Of a DNA stretch of 62,586 nucleotides, positions 33,071 through 42,168 are shown one piece after another. The notes below the pieces were generated by a model. The model saw nothing but the letters and a program-made list of their open reading frames with translations, was not told the DNA's origin and searched no databases. The DNA comes from Betaproteobacteria bacterium (GTDB lineage Bacteria > Pseudomonadota > Gammaproteobacteria > Burkholderiales > Burkholderiaceae_D): NCBI GenBank assembly GCA_013287275.1, contig JABDED010000008.1, positions 1 to 62,586 on the forward strand, written 5' to 3'. The stretch's first letter is position 1; each line of letters opens with the position of its first letter. The position numbers and the translations under genes were made by a program.

Positions 33071-33979
33071 ATGACGATGCAACACGGGCTGGTGATGGGC
33101 ATATGGGCAGGTTTGATTGCGCTGCATGCGTTGGCCGCGCCTGCAGTCCATGCTGCTACGGCGGTAGATGCGGCAGAGGCCGCCAAGGCTATTGACTACC
33201 CGCTGCTGGAAAAGATTGCGGCTCCCGCAGGTACTGCGCAATCCGACGCCGACCTGGCAATATTGAAGGGTTTGAAGCGAGATGGCTTCGCGGCGGCACG
33301 CTTCCAGCCTAAGCAGGGAGCGGCAATGCCTTACCGCTTGCTGCAGCCGCTGTCGCCGCAAGTCGGGGTGCGTTATCCGCTGGTGGTCGTGCTGCATGGT
33401 TCCGGCGCGGTGGGTGACGATAATGCGTCGCAACTGAACTGGCTGGGCCTGTCCTGGTCAATTCCGGAGGTACAGCGCCATTTTCCTGCGTACGTATTGA
33501 TCCCGCAATTTCCCGAGCGTAGCGCCAATTATGCAGATGGAACGGATGGCTTGCCGGCGTCGCAAGCGGGGGCGCCGCTGGAGATCGCCCTGCAATTGCT
33601 GGACGATGTGGCGGCACATCATCCGGTGGATACAAAACGGATTTACCTGACCGGTTTTTCCATGGGGGCTTCGACAGCCTGGAACGCGATACAGCTGCGG
33701 CCAGGAAAATTTGCGGCGGCAGTGCCGTTTTCCGGCATTCCACCGGACCGCAGTTCGGCCGCGCAATTCAGGGACATTCCCCTGCTGATAGTGCATGGCA
33801 ACGCCGATACGGAAAATCCGATACAGCCGGACCGGGCCATGCTTGCGGCGCTACAAAAATTGGGACCAAAGAATCTGCATTTCCGCGAGTACGAAGGAAT
33901 GGAGCATCGCATACCGGCAGACATGCTGCTGGATATGCGCTGGCGCGAATGGCTGTTCGCGCAAAAAAACACGAACTAG
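33071..33979 (+). CDS. Exported alpha/beta hydrolase (esterase/peptidase type)
   Basis: 302 residues from the ATG at 33071 (GGGAATAAGC upstream); the frame extends to a TTG at 33029. A signal peptide ends near APAVHA. The hydrolase domain has the oxyanion stretch LVVVLHGSGAVGDDN, nucleophile Ser in LTGFSMGASTAW, Asp in VHGNADTENP and His in EGMEHRI. It resembles LpqC-like or dienelactone/phospholipase-type esterases. Its stop codon overlaps that of the convergent DUF2459 gene. Confidence 0.88.
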   Translation: MTMQHGLVMGIWAGLIALHALAAPAVHAATAVDAAEAAKAIDYPLLEKIAAPAGTAQSDADLAILKGLKRDGFAAARFQPKQGAAMPYRLLQPLSPQVGVRYPLVVVLHGSGAVGDDNASQLNWLGLSWSIPEVQRHFPAYVLIPQFPERSANYADGTDGLPASQAGAPLEIALQLLDDVAAHHPVDTKRIYLTGFSMGASTAWNAIQLRPGKFAAAVPFSGIPPDRSSAAQFRDIPLLIVHGNADTENPIQPDRAMLAALQKLGPKNLHFREYEGMEHRIPADMLLDMRWREWLFAQKNTN

Positions 33980-34650
33980 CCGTGCTGCAGATGCCATACG
34001 ACCAGCGTGTCGAAAGGCGTCCACCGGCTGACCTTGACGCCGGCGCGCTGCAGACCCTTGCCCACCCAGGTGTTGCAGGTGTTGAACATGCTGTAAGAGC
34101 CGGTGGCTTCGTAAAAGCTGTCTTGCCGACTATAACCGCTATGGGGAACTTGTATAAAATGCCGGTCCAGCGTTTTGGCGGAGGCTAGCACATACTCGGC
34201 CAGCGCTCGATAAGCTTCTTCGGTCAGCATCAGTTTGTAGGCATGCATCAGGTCCGCCTTGCTCGCATAGCTCACGTGCAGCAGCGTTGCATGCCGGCCC
34301 GTTAGTGCGCCGGCGGCACCGGCAATGCTCAGGTCCTTCCATTCGGGTGTGTTCAGATAAAAATCCCTGTCCCCCCATCCTATCGCGATATAGCTCGCAT
34401 CGGCAGGTACAGCCGCAAACTGCGTTTTGGGGAAATGCCGTTCCCAGTCTATTATTTTGTTCTTTACCGGGAACACCAGGTCAGTATGCACACCGTTCGT
34501 GACGACATAGGCTTCGATGCTGGCGGCAGCGGGCGAGGGCCCGGAGTTCGCTGGAAACAGGACCAGCAGGAAAGCGGCGGCAATATACGCGAGCAAAATG
34601 CCGGCAGGCAGCAAGACCGCCAAGACTATAATTTTGAATGGACGCTGCAA
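33976..34650 (-). CDS. DUF2459/TIGR02117 family membrane-anchored protein
   Basis: 224 residues with one N-terminal membrane helix (IIVLAVLLPAGILLAYIAAA). The extracytoplasmic part shows the family motifs YVVTNGVHTDLVFP, YIAIGWGDRDFYLNTP, HVSYASKADLMHAYKLMLTE and NTCNTWVGKGLQRAGVK. A conserved His and Cys (NGVHTD, FNTCNTW) suggest an NlpC-like hydrolase, but the family is uncharacterised. Overlapping stops with the convergent hydrolase gene. Confidence 0.88.
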   Translation of the reverse strand: MQRPFKIIVLAVLLPAGILLAYIAAAFLLVLFPANSGPSPAAASIEAYVVTNGVHTDLVFPVKNKIIDWERHFPKTQFAAVPADASYIAIGWGDRDFYLNTPEWKDLSIAGAAGALTGRHATLLHVSYASKADLMHAYKLMLTEEAYRALAEYVLASAKTLDRHFIQVPHSGYSRQDSFYEATGSYSMFNTCNTWVGKGLQRAGVKVSRWTPFDTLVVWHLQHG

Positions 34651-34679
34651 TTTTTTAGCCCGGTAATTTTAAACTCAGC

Positions 34680-35219
34680 TCATTTGATCAGTTTCAGGAT
34701 TTGCCTGAATTGCGGATGTTCGCTGTCCCGCATCCATTCAAACATCACCATTTCAGAACTGAGGATGTCGGCGCCGGCCGCCTGCGCCCTGGATATCGCC
34801 GCCGCCTTGTCGGCATTGTCGCGTGAGCCGATGGCGTCCGCCACCAGCCGCACTTTGCGCTTCCTGTGCAGCAAACCCAATGCGGTTTGCAATACGCAGA
34901 CATGCGCTTCGCAGCCCAGGACGATCAACTCATCCCGGTCGCCCTCTAGCGCTGCTAAAAAATCAGCGCTGGCGCAGGCGTCAAAGCCGGTTTTTTCTAT
35001 AGTCTTGTCCAGCAAGGCGTGGATATCCGGCATCGTGGGTCCTAGGCGCAGTGGCTGTTGCGCCGTGCCCACTACCGGAATGCCCAGCAAGCGGGCAGCT
35101 TGCGCCAGCAACATGGCGCGCTTCAGCACACGTTCCCCGTCTGCGATCACCGGCATCAGTTTTTGCTGCAGGTCGATTACCAGCAACAGGGAGCGGGAGG
35201 CGTCGCACAGATAGCTCAT
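34680..35219 (-). CDS. Isochorismatase-family cysteine hydrolase
   Basis: 179 residues from the ATG at 35219, chosen for AAGGAA about 8 nt upstream. The catalytic Asp is in LLVIDLQQKLMP, and the nucleophile Cys is in VLGCEAHVCVLQTALGLL; VRLVADAIGSRDNADKAAA follows as in YcaC-like hydrolases. The substrate is likely an amide or related compound, unknown. It starts 11 bp after the stop of the EamA gene, so the two form an operon. Confidence 0.9.
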   Translation of the reverse strand: MSYLCDASRSLLLVIDLQQKLMPVIADGERVLKRAMLLAQAARLLGIPVVGTAQQPLRLGPTMPDIHALLDKTIEKTGFDACASADFLAALEGDRDELIVLGCEAHVCVLQTALGLLHRKRKVRLVADAIGSRDNADKAAAISRAQAAGADILSSEMVMFEWMRDSEHPQFRQILKLIK

Positions 35220-35230
35220 GACAGGGTTCC

Positions 35231-36175
35231 TTATTTGGTGGCAGACGGGACGGCAGATGCGGCCGGCCTTTGCATCAGGCGTCCGCCGAACAGTACGCAC
35301 ACCAGCGCAGCCGCCACCAGAGTAATCCCGGCCCATTGCCAGCCCGTAATGACCTCACCCAGCGCCAGCATGCCCGTTGCCAGGCCGACCACCGGCACAC
35401 CCAGGCTGAAAGGTGCGACCCGGTTGACAGGATGGCGTTTCAGCAAGCCTGTCCACAATGCATACGCGAGTATGGTGGCGATCCAGCCCAGGTAGGCAAT
35501 CGATGCCCAACTGCTCCAGGAGGCCGACAGCCATTTCCAGTGCGTGGCGGGCGCATCGAACAGCAGCGACAGGCCCACGAAGGGCAGCACCGGTATCAGG
35601 CTGCTCCATACCATGAAAGGGACGACTTCAAATTTGGGCGTATGCCTTTGCGCGCGGCGCACCACGATATTGGAGGCGGCCCACATCGCTGCGGCGGCCA
35701 GGCTGAGCACAAAACCCAGCACAGTCGTGGCTGTGCCCGCTGCAGCCTGCGGAAGCAGGTAGTTCATGGCAAAACACGCCAGCCCCAATGCCGCCAGGCA
35801 GAGTCCCGCCTGCAGCGGTTTGCCGACTTTTTCATGCAACAGCACATAGCTGAACAGGGCGGTAAAGAAAACCTGGGTTTGCAGCAGCACCGATGCCAGC
35901 GCCGCCGTCATCCCGACTTGCAGCGCGATAAACAGCAAACCGAACTGGCCTACGCCCTGGCACAGGCCGTAGCCGGCTATCCATTTCCAGTGCATCCTGG
36001 GCGGCCTGATGAACAGGACCAGCGGCAGCACCGCAAAGACGTAGCGTGCGGCGCCCAGCTGCAACGGCGTGAAATCATGCAGCGCCAGTTTCATCGCGAC
36101 GAAATTGGTTCCCCATATCAGCACGACGCCTATCGCCGATACCAGGTCGAGGCCGTTTAGGCGGGTTTGATTCAT
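35231..36175 (-). CDS. EamA family (DMT) exporter
   Basis: 314 residues from the ATG at 36175; the frame is open further to 36298. Two EamA repeats of five helices each are visible: VSAIGVVLIWGTNFVAMKLA with AALASVLLQTQVFFTALFSY, then VVRRAQRHTPKFEVVPFMVW with VPVVGLATGMLALGEVITGW. It resembles amino-acid or metabolite exporters of the drug/metabolite transporter superfamily. Operon with the isochorismatase-like gene. Confidence 0.9.
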   Translation of the reverse strand: MNQTRLNGLDLVSAIGVVLIWGTNFVAMKLALHDFTPLQLGAARYVFAVLPLVLFIRPPRMHWKWIAGYGLCQGVGQFGLLFIALQVGMTAALASVLLQTQVFFTALFSYVLLHEKVGKPLQAGLCLAALGLACFAMNYLLPQAAAGTATTVLGFVLSLAAAAMWAASNIVVRRAQRHTPKFEVVPFMVWSSLIPVLPFVGLSLLFDAPATHWKWLSASWSSWASIAYLGWIATILAYALWTGLLKRHPVNRVAPFSLGVPVVGLATGMLALGEVITGWQWAGITLVAAALVCVLFGGRLMQRPAASAVPSATK

Positions 36176-36326
36176 TATTGTCTCTAGAGTGTCTGTTTTT
36201 ATCAACGATAACATATCGGACGATATCGCGATGGCTGCGCGTGCCGCTTGCACCTTATGCTGCTTGTATGCTGATATGGACAATGTTAAGCTGACCATAC
36301 TTTAGGCTCCCCGGCGGTCCGAACAG

Positions 36327-37550
36327 ATGTTTACTCTTGATCTTCGCATAGTGATACTGCTGTCCTCGGTAATGTCAGCGCTGATGGCCACCGTATTATT
36401 TTCTGCCTATCGCAGCTTTCCGGCTTCAATCAAGGGGCTGGGATGGTGGACCGCGAGTTCGGTATTGCTGTTTGCCGCTTCCATCCTGTTTGGATTGGGC
36501 GGTATGATTCCCGATTGGCTGTCCATTGTCGTTGCCAATACCGCGATGTTTCTGGCCGTGGGGTGCCGCTTGCTGGGAACCCAGTGTTTTTACGGCCGTG
36601 AGCCGACCTCGCGCCTGGTGCTTCTGTTTACGGTGCTTGGCACAGCGGGCGTCGCCTGGTGGTCGCTGGTCCAGCCGGATTACCAGGCGCGCGTGGCGCT
36701 GGTGGCGCCCTTGCTGGCGATTCTGTATGGAATGCAGCTGTACCTGATTGCACGCTATGCCGATCGCCACTTCGGTAGTTATTTCTTTGGCGGCGTGATG
36801 CTGGTGCAGACTGCCGTTGTGGTAGTGCGTTTCGTGACCAATTTCACGGGGCAGGCAAATTACTCCAGCTTCTATAGTGGTGACCTGGTCCAGAGCATCT
36901 ACCTGGCGATCTATGCTTTCATCACGATGACCCTTGCCGTCGGTTTCATGATGGTGGCTACCCGCCGCCTGCATCTGGAACTGGCGCGGGTATCGAATAT
37001 GGATCCGCTGACCGATGCGCTGAACCGGCGCGCCTTTTCCGACAGATATGAGAGCGAGATTCGGCGCATCAAGCGGCATGACCAGGCGATGAGCCTGCTG
37101 ATCATGGACCTGGATCACTTCAAGCGCATCAACGACAAGCACGGGCACGCGGTTGGGGATAGCGTGCTGGTGCATTTTTCATCGACGGTGACGCGCTTGC
37201 TGCGCGAGACCGATCATTTCGCGCGTTTCGGTGGAGAAGAGTTTGTCGCGCTGCTGCCGGAGACCGCGGCCGCCGAAGCGCAACTGGTGGCGGAGCGTAT
37301 CTGCGAGTGTTTGCGCCAGGCCGGCGACATGGGGACCACAGGGATTCCGCGCTACACGGTCAGCATGGGGCTCGCCGAAATGAGCCGGGGCGATGAAAGC
37401 CTGGACAGTGTAGTGGGCCGGGCCGACGCGGCGCTGTATCGCGCCAAGATGGCGGGACGGGACAGGCTGGAGATAGCGACGCCCTTGAAGGGAACGAACA
37501 GCGCCGGCGCAAACGAGTTTGCCGTCTCCCTGGGCAGGACAGGCAGCTAA
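36327..37550 (+). CDS. Membrane-bound diguanylate cyclase (GGDEF)
   Basis: 407 residues: about six N-terminal membrane helices (residues 5-205) forming an uncharacterised sensor, then a GGDEF domain at about 220-390. DPLTDALNRRAF opens the domain, LIMDLDHFKRINDKHGHAVG binds metal and GTP, and the active loop is RFGGEEFVALLPE. RETD, five residues before GGEEF, is an intact inhibitory I-site. The enzyme should make cyclic di-GMP and be product-inhibited. Confidence 0.93.
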   Translation: MFTLDLRIVILLSSVMSALMATVLFSAYRSFPASIKGLGWWTASSVLLFAASILFGLGGMIPDWLSIVVANTAMFLAVGCRLLGTQCFYGREPTSRLVLLFTVLGTAGVAWWSLVQPDYQARVALVAPLLAILYGMQLYLIARYADRHFGSYFFGGVMLVQTAVVVVRFVTNFTGQANYSSFYSGDLVQSIYLAIYAFITMTLAVGFMMVATRRLHLELARVSNMDPLTDALNRRAFSDRYESEIRRIKRHDQAMSLLIMDLDHFKRINDKHGHAVGDSVLVHFSSTVTRLLRETDHFARFGGEEFVALLPETAAAEAQLVAERICECLRQAGDMGTTGIPRYTVSMGLAEMSRGDESLDSVVGRADAALYRAKMAGRDRLEIATPLKGTNSAGANEFAVSLGRTGS

Positions 37551-37595
37551 ATAGCCAGTTTCGCGAGCCTGGTTTGAATAGCCTCGTTCCGGCGG

Positions 37596-37802
37596 TCAAG
37601 ACGCTGCCGTTTTTTTCCTTTTCTTTTCCTTGTGCCTGGCTTCCCAGGCTTGCAGTTCGGTGCGGTAGCGCTCCATTGCATCTTCGTAGATATCAAAGAT
37701 GCAGGGATTGCATCCGCTATTACAGCAATCTTCCAGTTCCGGCCTCAGCGGCGGAACCGGGGGCTTGTCTTCGCTCTTGCGTGAGGCCGGCATGGCTTTC
37801 AT
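37596..37802 (-). CDS. Small oxidoreductase-like domain protein (OXLD1 type)
   Basis: About 68 residues from the ATG at 37802; 37793 is also possible. It carries the oxidoreductase-like N-terminal pattern PPVPPLRPELEDCCNSGCNP followed by CIFDIYEDAMERYRTELQAW. The Cys-Cys-x3-Cys-x2-Cys arrangement suggests metal or disulfide binding. The tail is lysine-rich. It starts 22 bp after the MATE stop codon and is probably cotranscribed with it. Confidence 0.8.
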   Translation of the reverse strand: MKAMPASRKSEDKPPVPPLRPELEDCCNSGCNPCIFDIYEDAMERYRTELQAWEARHKEKKRKKTAAS

Positions 37803-37824
37803 GGCAAAGGATGCGGTTCCGGGT

Positions 37825-39225
37825 TCAGCTTGCGGCCGGCTGCGGCGTTGCCAGCATATGGGCATTGCGCCAGCCGCCAAAGCGGTAATAGGCAATCGAC
37901 ATCAGCATCGCCGACAGCGAACCGACTCCAAAACTCCACCACAAGGCATCTGCTCCCCAGGCGCCCATCAGCAGACTGGCGAACGGCAGGCGTATGCACC
38001 ACAGCGCCAGGAACAGGATCACCAGCGGCGCCACTACGGCGCCGGACGCGCGCATCACGCTGGACAGCACAAAGGTCACGCCCAGCAGCAGGAAGGTCCA
38101 TGCCACCATCGCATTGATATGCTGTGCGATCGGCAGTGCAGCCACGTCTTCGGGCAGGAAGAAGCCCAGCGCGGTGCGGTTGAACAGGTAGATCAGCGTT
38201 ACCAGTCCGCCGGTCATCAGGAAGTTGAACATCACGCCGACCGCGGCAATCCGCTGTACCCTGTCCAGCCGGCGCGCGCCGATGTTTTGCGCCGCCATCG
38301 ACGACACTGCCATGCCCACGGCCAGTGCCGGCATCTGCACGTAGTTCCATAGCTGCAGGCAGGCACCGTAAGCCGCCGACGTCTGCGAACCGAAACGATT
38401 GACCAGCGAAATCATCGCGATCATCGACAGCGATACCACGGCCATCTGCAAACCCATCGGTATGCCCTTGACTACCATCGATTTCAGGATGGCCCGGTCC
38501 GGGCGCAGATAATGGCCTTCACCCTTGTGCAGGCACAGGAAATGTTTTTTACGGTACAGGTAGACGATCAGCCCGGTCAGGCTGACGCTCTGCGCAACCA
38601 GTGTCGCTACCGCCGACCCGGCTATGCCCAGCGCTGGCACCGGACCCCAGCCGAAGATGAATAGGGGATTCAGCGCGATATCCAGGCCTACCGACAATAT
38701 CTGGAACTTGAACGGCGTCTTGGTATCGCCTGCGCCGCGCAAGATCATCATCAGGAAGATATATGCAAACTGGAAAGGCAATGCCAGGAAGATGATGCGC
38801 AGATAGGCCACGGCCAGCGGCAGCGCATCGTGCGGCGTGCGCATCAGCTGCATCAGGTGTTCGGAAAAGAGCAGGCCGGATACCGCCACCAGCAGCGAGA
38901 TGCCGACAAAAAAAGTCACCGCCGTGCCGACCACCCGCTTGGCCTGGTCCATGTTACGCGCGCCCATGCTTTGCCCGATCAGAATGGTCGCCGCCATGCC
39001 CAGTCCCATCACGCTGGCGATCAGGAAAAACAAGATCGCATTCGAGTTGGCGGTTGCGGTCAAGGCGGCTTCGCCCAGATAGTGGCCGACCCAGACTGCA
39101 TTCACCGATCCGTTCAGCGATTGAAGCACATTGCCGAATAAAATCGGCAAGGTAAAAAAGAACAGGGTTTTTGCTATCGGACCTTCGATCAGGGCGGTGC
39201 GGGAGTGGGCAGAGGCTTGGGACAT
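37825..39225 (-). CDS. MATE family efflux transporter
   Basis: 466 residues and 12 helices in two homologous halves. FFTLPILFGNVLQSLNGSVN begins helix 1; GLGMAATILIGQSMGARNMD and AVSSMAAQNIGARRLDRV are the paired loop signatures of MatE domains. It should export cationic compounds using Na+ or H+ gradients. The OXLD1-type gene follows. Confidence 0.92.
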   Translation of the reverse strand: MSQASAHSRTALIEGPIAKTLFFFTLPILFGNVLQSLNGSVNAVWVGHYLGEAALTATANSNAILFFLIASVMGLGMAATILIGQSMGARNMDQAKRVVGTAVTFFVGISLLVAVSGLLFSEHLMQLMRTPHDALPLAVAYLRIIFLALPFQFAYIFLMMILRGAGDTKTPFKFQILSVGLDIALNPLFIFGWGPVPALGIAGSAVATLVAQSVSLTGLIVYLYRKKHFLCLHKGEGHYLRPDRAILKSMVVKGIPMGLQMAVVSLSMIAMISLVNRFGSQTSAAYGACLQLWNYVQMPALAVGMAVSSMAAQNIGARRLDRVQRIAAVGVMFNFLMTGGLVTLIYLFNRTALGFFLPEDVAALPIAQHINAMVAWTFLLLGVTFVLSSVMRASGAVVAPLVILFLALWCIRLPFASLLMGAWGADALWWSFGVGSLSAMLMSIAYYRFGGWRNAHMLATPQPAAS

Positions 39226-39441
39226 TCGATGTTGACAGTTAATTAATATGGGGGCAAACGTAGCTTACCAAGTATTTGGCAAGTATGTGTATCCTAAAGT
39301 AATTATAGGCTATGCCGCACGGCCCGCGGATGGGGCGAGGCCGGTGCTGCGCGAGGGGGAGGGTAAGCTGCAGGGCGGCTTGCCATAGTCCGGCAACGCG
39401 CCTGCAACATAAAAAACGGTTCCTGCTTGCCCTAAGCTGGA

Positions 39442-41295
39442 TTAAACCAGTGCGCCAAGCGCAGCTCCGCAATTGCCGCAGAATTTTGCATTGCCGCTGG
39501 CTTGCGTGCCGCAGTTGGAGCAAAAGCGCGGTTTGGCGGCATAGGTATTTGCCGGCGTCTCAGCAGGGCTAGCAGCGCTAGAAATGGCAGGCGAAGGCGT
39601 GCTGGCCGAAATGATTGCCGCCGCCAGCCGTTCGCCGGCGGCGGCTGCTTGCGGGCCACCCATCAGCTGGTTCATCGCGCCTACTTTTTGTGCCCGATCC
39701 AGGTCTTGCGTGGAAGTCGGCGCCACTACCATGGAGCGGGTTTCGCCAAAGCCTTTCAGCGAGCCTGCCAGCTCATCGGCGACATTTTGCAGGCCGCGCA
39801 TACCGATCAACTGGCGCGCGTCGTCCTTGCCGAAGATGACGGTGTCGATTTCCGACACCCAGACCCGCATCGTCATGCTTTCGATATTGATCACATTCTT
39901 GGTGGTCTGCACATTGCTGGACAGCTGGTTGCCCAGGTGCACATTGGCAGATTCATAGCTGCCGCTGATATCGACCCAGATCAGTTCGGATACAAAATCA
40001 AAACGGCCCCATAGCGCATGCGATGCGCCATAGCAAAACATGCCGACCGCGATCTGGCTCAAGGCGAAGGCGATGGCGGTCACCACGGGTTCCCCGCCCA
40101 GGATATTGCGGCAGGCGAGTATCGCGGCAAAAGCGCCGACGATCAGGTAGACAGTGGCCAAACCGGTCAGGCAGGTGAGCCAGAAAAATTGCTGCGTCGA
40201 CAGCGCATGGCCGATGCCGGATGCAATCCGGTTCGGCTGCGGGCGCGGCTGGGTTTCTTCCAGCATCTCGGCGGCGAACTTGCCCTGCGAGCCGATGACG
40301 GCGGGGGTTTTATGGGTGTAGCGTCGGTTGGGGATCAGGCTGAACCAGCGCGTCATCAATATCCGGTCCAGTTCTTCCATCAACTTGTTCGGATGCGCAT
40401 TCATCGTCATGGTTTCGGTCACGCGCGCCGAGCCTACCGCTTGCGGCGCCGGCTGCAACTGGTTTTTCAGCGCCAGGCCAAACACCAGGCAGCCGGCCAG
40501 CGCGCAGACCAGCGCCACGCACAGCACGCCGTTGATGGACAGGCCGCCCAGGTCGGGCAGGTGGGAGCCCGCCATGCCCAGCAACACCGGCCCCAGCACC
40601 GCCAGTATGATCAGTACGATCAGGCTGCCTATGCCTACCTGCACCGCATCGGTCACTGCGCCGGTGGCGCCGCCGGCGGGTGCCCCGGGTTTTTGCATCA
40701 TCGGCCGCATGATCTGGAAGAAGGCAAACGCGCCGTACACCAGGCCTATCCAGCCATTGGCGCTGTCCTTGCCCAGCAACAGCCAGCAGATCAGGAAACT
40801 GATGAAGGTGGCTGCCAGCGACAGGAAGTTGTAGAACTGGGTCTGCGCGGTGCGCTGTATCACTCCCGGCGCAAAAATCAGGTTGGGCAGCCAGCTGTAC
40901 AGCAAGCCGTTCAGCGGCCCCTTGGGTTCCGGGTAGGTGATGGCGTTCTGGCGCAGGGTTTCCTTGTAGGTGGCGGCCGGCGCACTGTCGCCATCCTTGT
41001 CCTGCGGCAGCACAGGCGCAAGGTTGGCGGGGCGGTTGCGGCCGAAAAAATAGCGCAGCCGCGTAAATGCGCGCGCCAGCAAGCCTATGCCCAGCAACAG
41101 CAGCAAGACCGAGATGCCCAGCACGGCGATTGCCCGCCCGTCCATGCCCTGGCTGAGGCGCTCGCGCACCAGTATCATCGCCAGCCCGCCAGCCAGCACC
41201 ATCACTGCGCCGGAGCTGATTAGCGCGGTGTTTTCTACCTTGTACGGATTGGGGAATTCAAAAACCTGGCTCTCGGGATTAAATTCGTAGCTCAT
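39442..41295 (-). CDS. Unrecognised polytopic membrane protein with C-terminal zinc ribbon
   Basis: 617 residues that I cannot place in a named family. About eight membrane helices are seen (about 23-42, 55-76, 154-174, 181-197, 218-242, 255-276, 371-396, 404-424). A soluble domain follows (430-560; IWVDISGSYESANVHLGNQL, TMRVWVSEIDTVIFGKDDAR), then a low-complexity Ala/Ser/Pro linker. The end is a zinc ribbon, FCSNCGTQ...FCGNCGAAL (Cys592, 595, 606, 609). It may be a scaffold or regulatory membrane protein. It stands alone between MATE and ChaC. Confidence 0.75.
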   Translation of the reverse strand: MSYEFNPESQVFEFPNPYKVENTALISSGAVMVLAGGLAMILVRERLSQGMDGRAIAVLGISVLLLLLGIGLLARAFTRLRYFFGRNRPANLAPVLPQDKDGDSAPAATYKETLRQNAITYPEPKGPLNGLLYSWLPNLIFAPGVIQRTAQTQFYNFLSLAATFISFLICWLLLGKDSANGWIGLVYGAFAFFQIMRPMMQKPGAPAGGATGAVTDAVQVGIGSLIVLIILAVLGPVLLGMAGSHLPDLGGLSINGVLCVALVCALAGCLVFGLALKNQLQPAPQAVGSARVTETMTMNAHPNKLMEELDRILMTRWFSLIPNRRYTHKTPAVIGSQGKFAAEMLEETQPRPQPNRIASGIGHALSTQQFFWLTCLTGLATVYLIVGAFAAILACRNILGGEPVVTAIAFALSQIAVGMFCYGASHALWGRFDFVSELIWVDISGSYESANVHLGNQLSSNVQTTKNVINIESMTMRVWVSEIDTVIFGKDDARQLIGMRGLQNVADELAGSLKGFGETRSMVVAPTSTQDLDRAQKVGAMNQLMGGPQAAAAGERLAAAIISASTPSPAISSAASPAETPANTYAAKPRFCSNCGTQASGNAKFCGNCGAALGALV

Positions 41296-41389
41296 GCGCT
41301 TTTGCTTTCACGGGTAGGGTCAGGATGTCGATCGAGAATATCCCCGCCTGCCGGTATTGTCAAATCTATATGTTGCGCCAGTTAAGCCA

Positions 41390-41965
41390 TTATTGCCGGT
41401 CTTTCAGCAGCCGCTTCAAATGCCGCTCGATTTCAAATACGTGCGCGTCATCCTTGCCCAGGCTGCGCAGCGCTGCGGCCAGGTCCAGCAGGTAGTCGCT
41501 ATTGTGGCCGCTGGGGCCGGACGAGCTTGCGATCTGCCTGGCAATATCCAGTTCCGGCGCATGCCCGAGGAAGGCCGCATTGTCTGCAGTCGCGATATAT
41601 ACCAGTCCCTCCACGCTGCTGCCGTCTTCAAAGAGGATGTCGGTGGACAGGCGCAGGTAACCGTTCTTTTCGCGATAATCCAGGTGCGCGAACTCTTCCG
41701 GCGTGACCAGGTAGGCCATGCCTTCGCAAATCGCGCCAGCCTGCGGAATCAAGGTGGTGACCCTGCCGGGCGCCGCCGCCGTACCCCGATGGTCGTGCGA
41801 ACCTTGCCAGAAACGGCGCGACCAGTCCCGGATCAGCGCCGGGCGCCGTTCTATGTATGGGAAATCAGCCTTGAATATCAATGATCCGTAGCCAAACAGC
41901 CAGACGCTGTGGTGACCATCGAATTTGTCCATCAATTTATTGATTGCGGTAGTGTCGTGCGACAT
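41390..41965 (-). CDS. ChaC-type gamma-glutamylcyclotransferase
   Basis: 191 residues from the ATG at 41965; an upstream in-frame start exists at 41995. The substrate-binding loop VWLFGYGSLIFKADFP and the catalytic Glu in YREKNGYLR are those of ChaC proteins. C-terminal GHNSDYLLDLAAALRSLG is also typical. The family cleaves glutathione to 5-oxoproline and Cys-Gly in the cytosol. Confidence 0.9.
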   Translation of the reverse strand: MSHDTTAINKLMDKFDGHHSVWLFGYGSLIFKADFPYIERRPALIRDWSRRFWQGSHDHRGTAAAPGRVTTLIPQAGAICEGMAYLVTPEEFAHLDYREKNGYLRLSTDILFEDGSSVEGLVYIATADNAAFLGHAPELDIARQIASSSGPSGHNSDYLLDLAAALRSLGKDDAHVFEIERHLKRLLKDRQ

Positions 41966-42096
41966 TGTTGGGTATCTTCTATTGCTTGGGGGCATGGGCA
42001 GGTGCCAGCGTCCATCTTACCGGCTTCCTGGTTCGGCTGCTTGGGGCAGCGGCGTTGTGAGGATCAGTCTGAAATAAAGTTTCCATCAAATAAAAT

Positions 42097-42125
42097 TTGA
42101 CTTCTTCAACAGAATGGTCTTTAAT
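42097..42125 (+). promoter_or_regulatory. Strong sigma70 promoter of the DCC operon
   Basis: TTGACT (42097-42102), 17 bp, TTTAAT (42120-42125): each hexamer differs from consensus at one position. Transcription should begin near 42132, which rules out translation starts upstream of that. Confidence 0.7.
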
Positions 42126-42149
42126 TTCTGTAATGACAGAAATTAAAGA
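42118..42149. promoter_or_regulatory. 32-bp palindromic operator over the -10 and start point
   Basis: A perfect inverted repeat with 14-bp arms (TCTTTAATTTCTGT at 42118-42131 and its complement at 42136-42149) around AATG. It covers the -10 element and transcription start of the promoter, the usual layout of a repressor operator. No regulator gene is adjacent. Confidence 0.75.
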
Positions 42150-42168
42150 AAATAAAGAAATCACCAAA

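Noticed and set aside
40018..41223. 401-codon plus-strand frame opposite the zinc-ribbon membrane protein
   Set aside because: The minus-strand product has membrane helices and two CxxC pairs, while the plus frame is low-complexity His/Gln/Arg.
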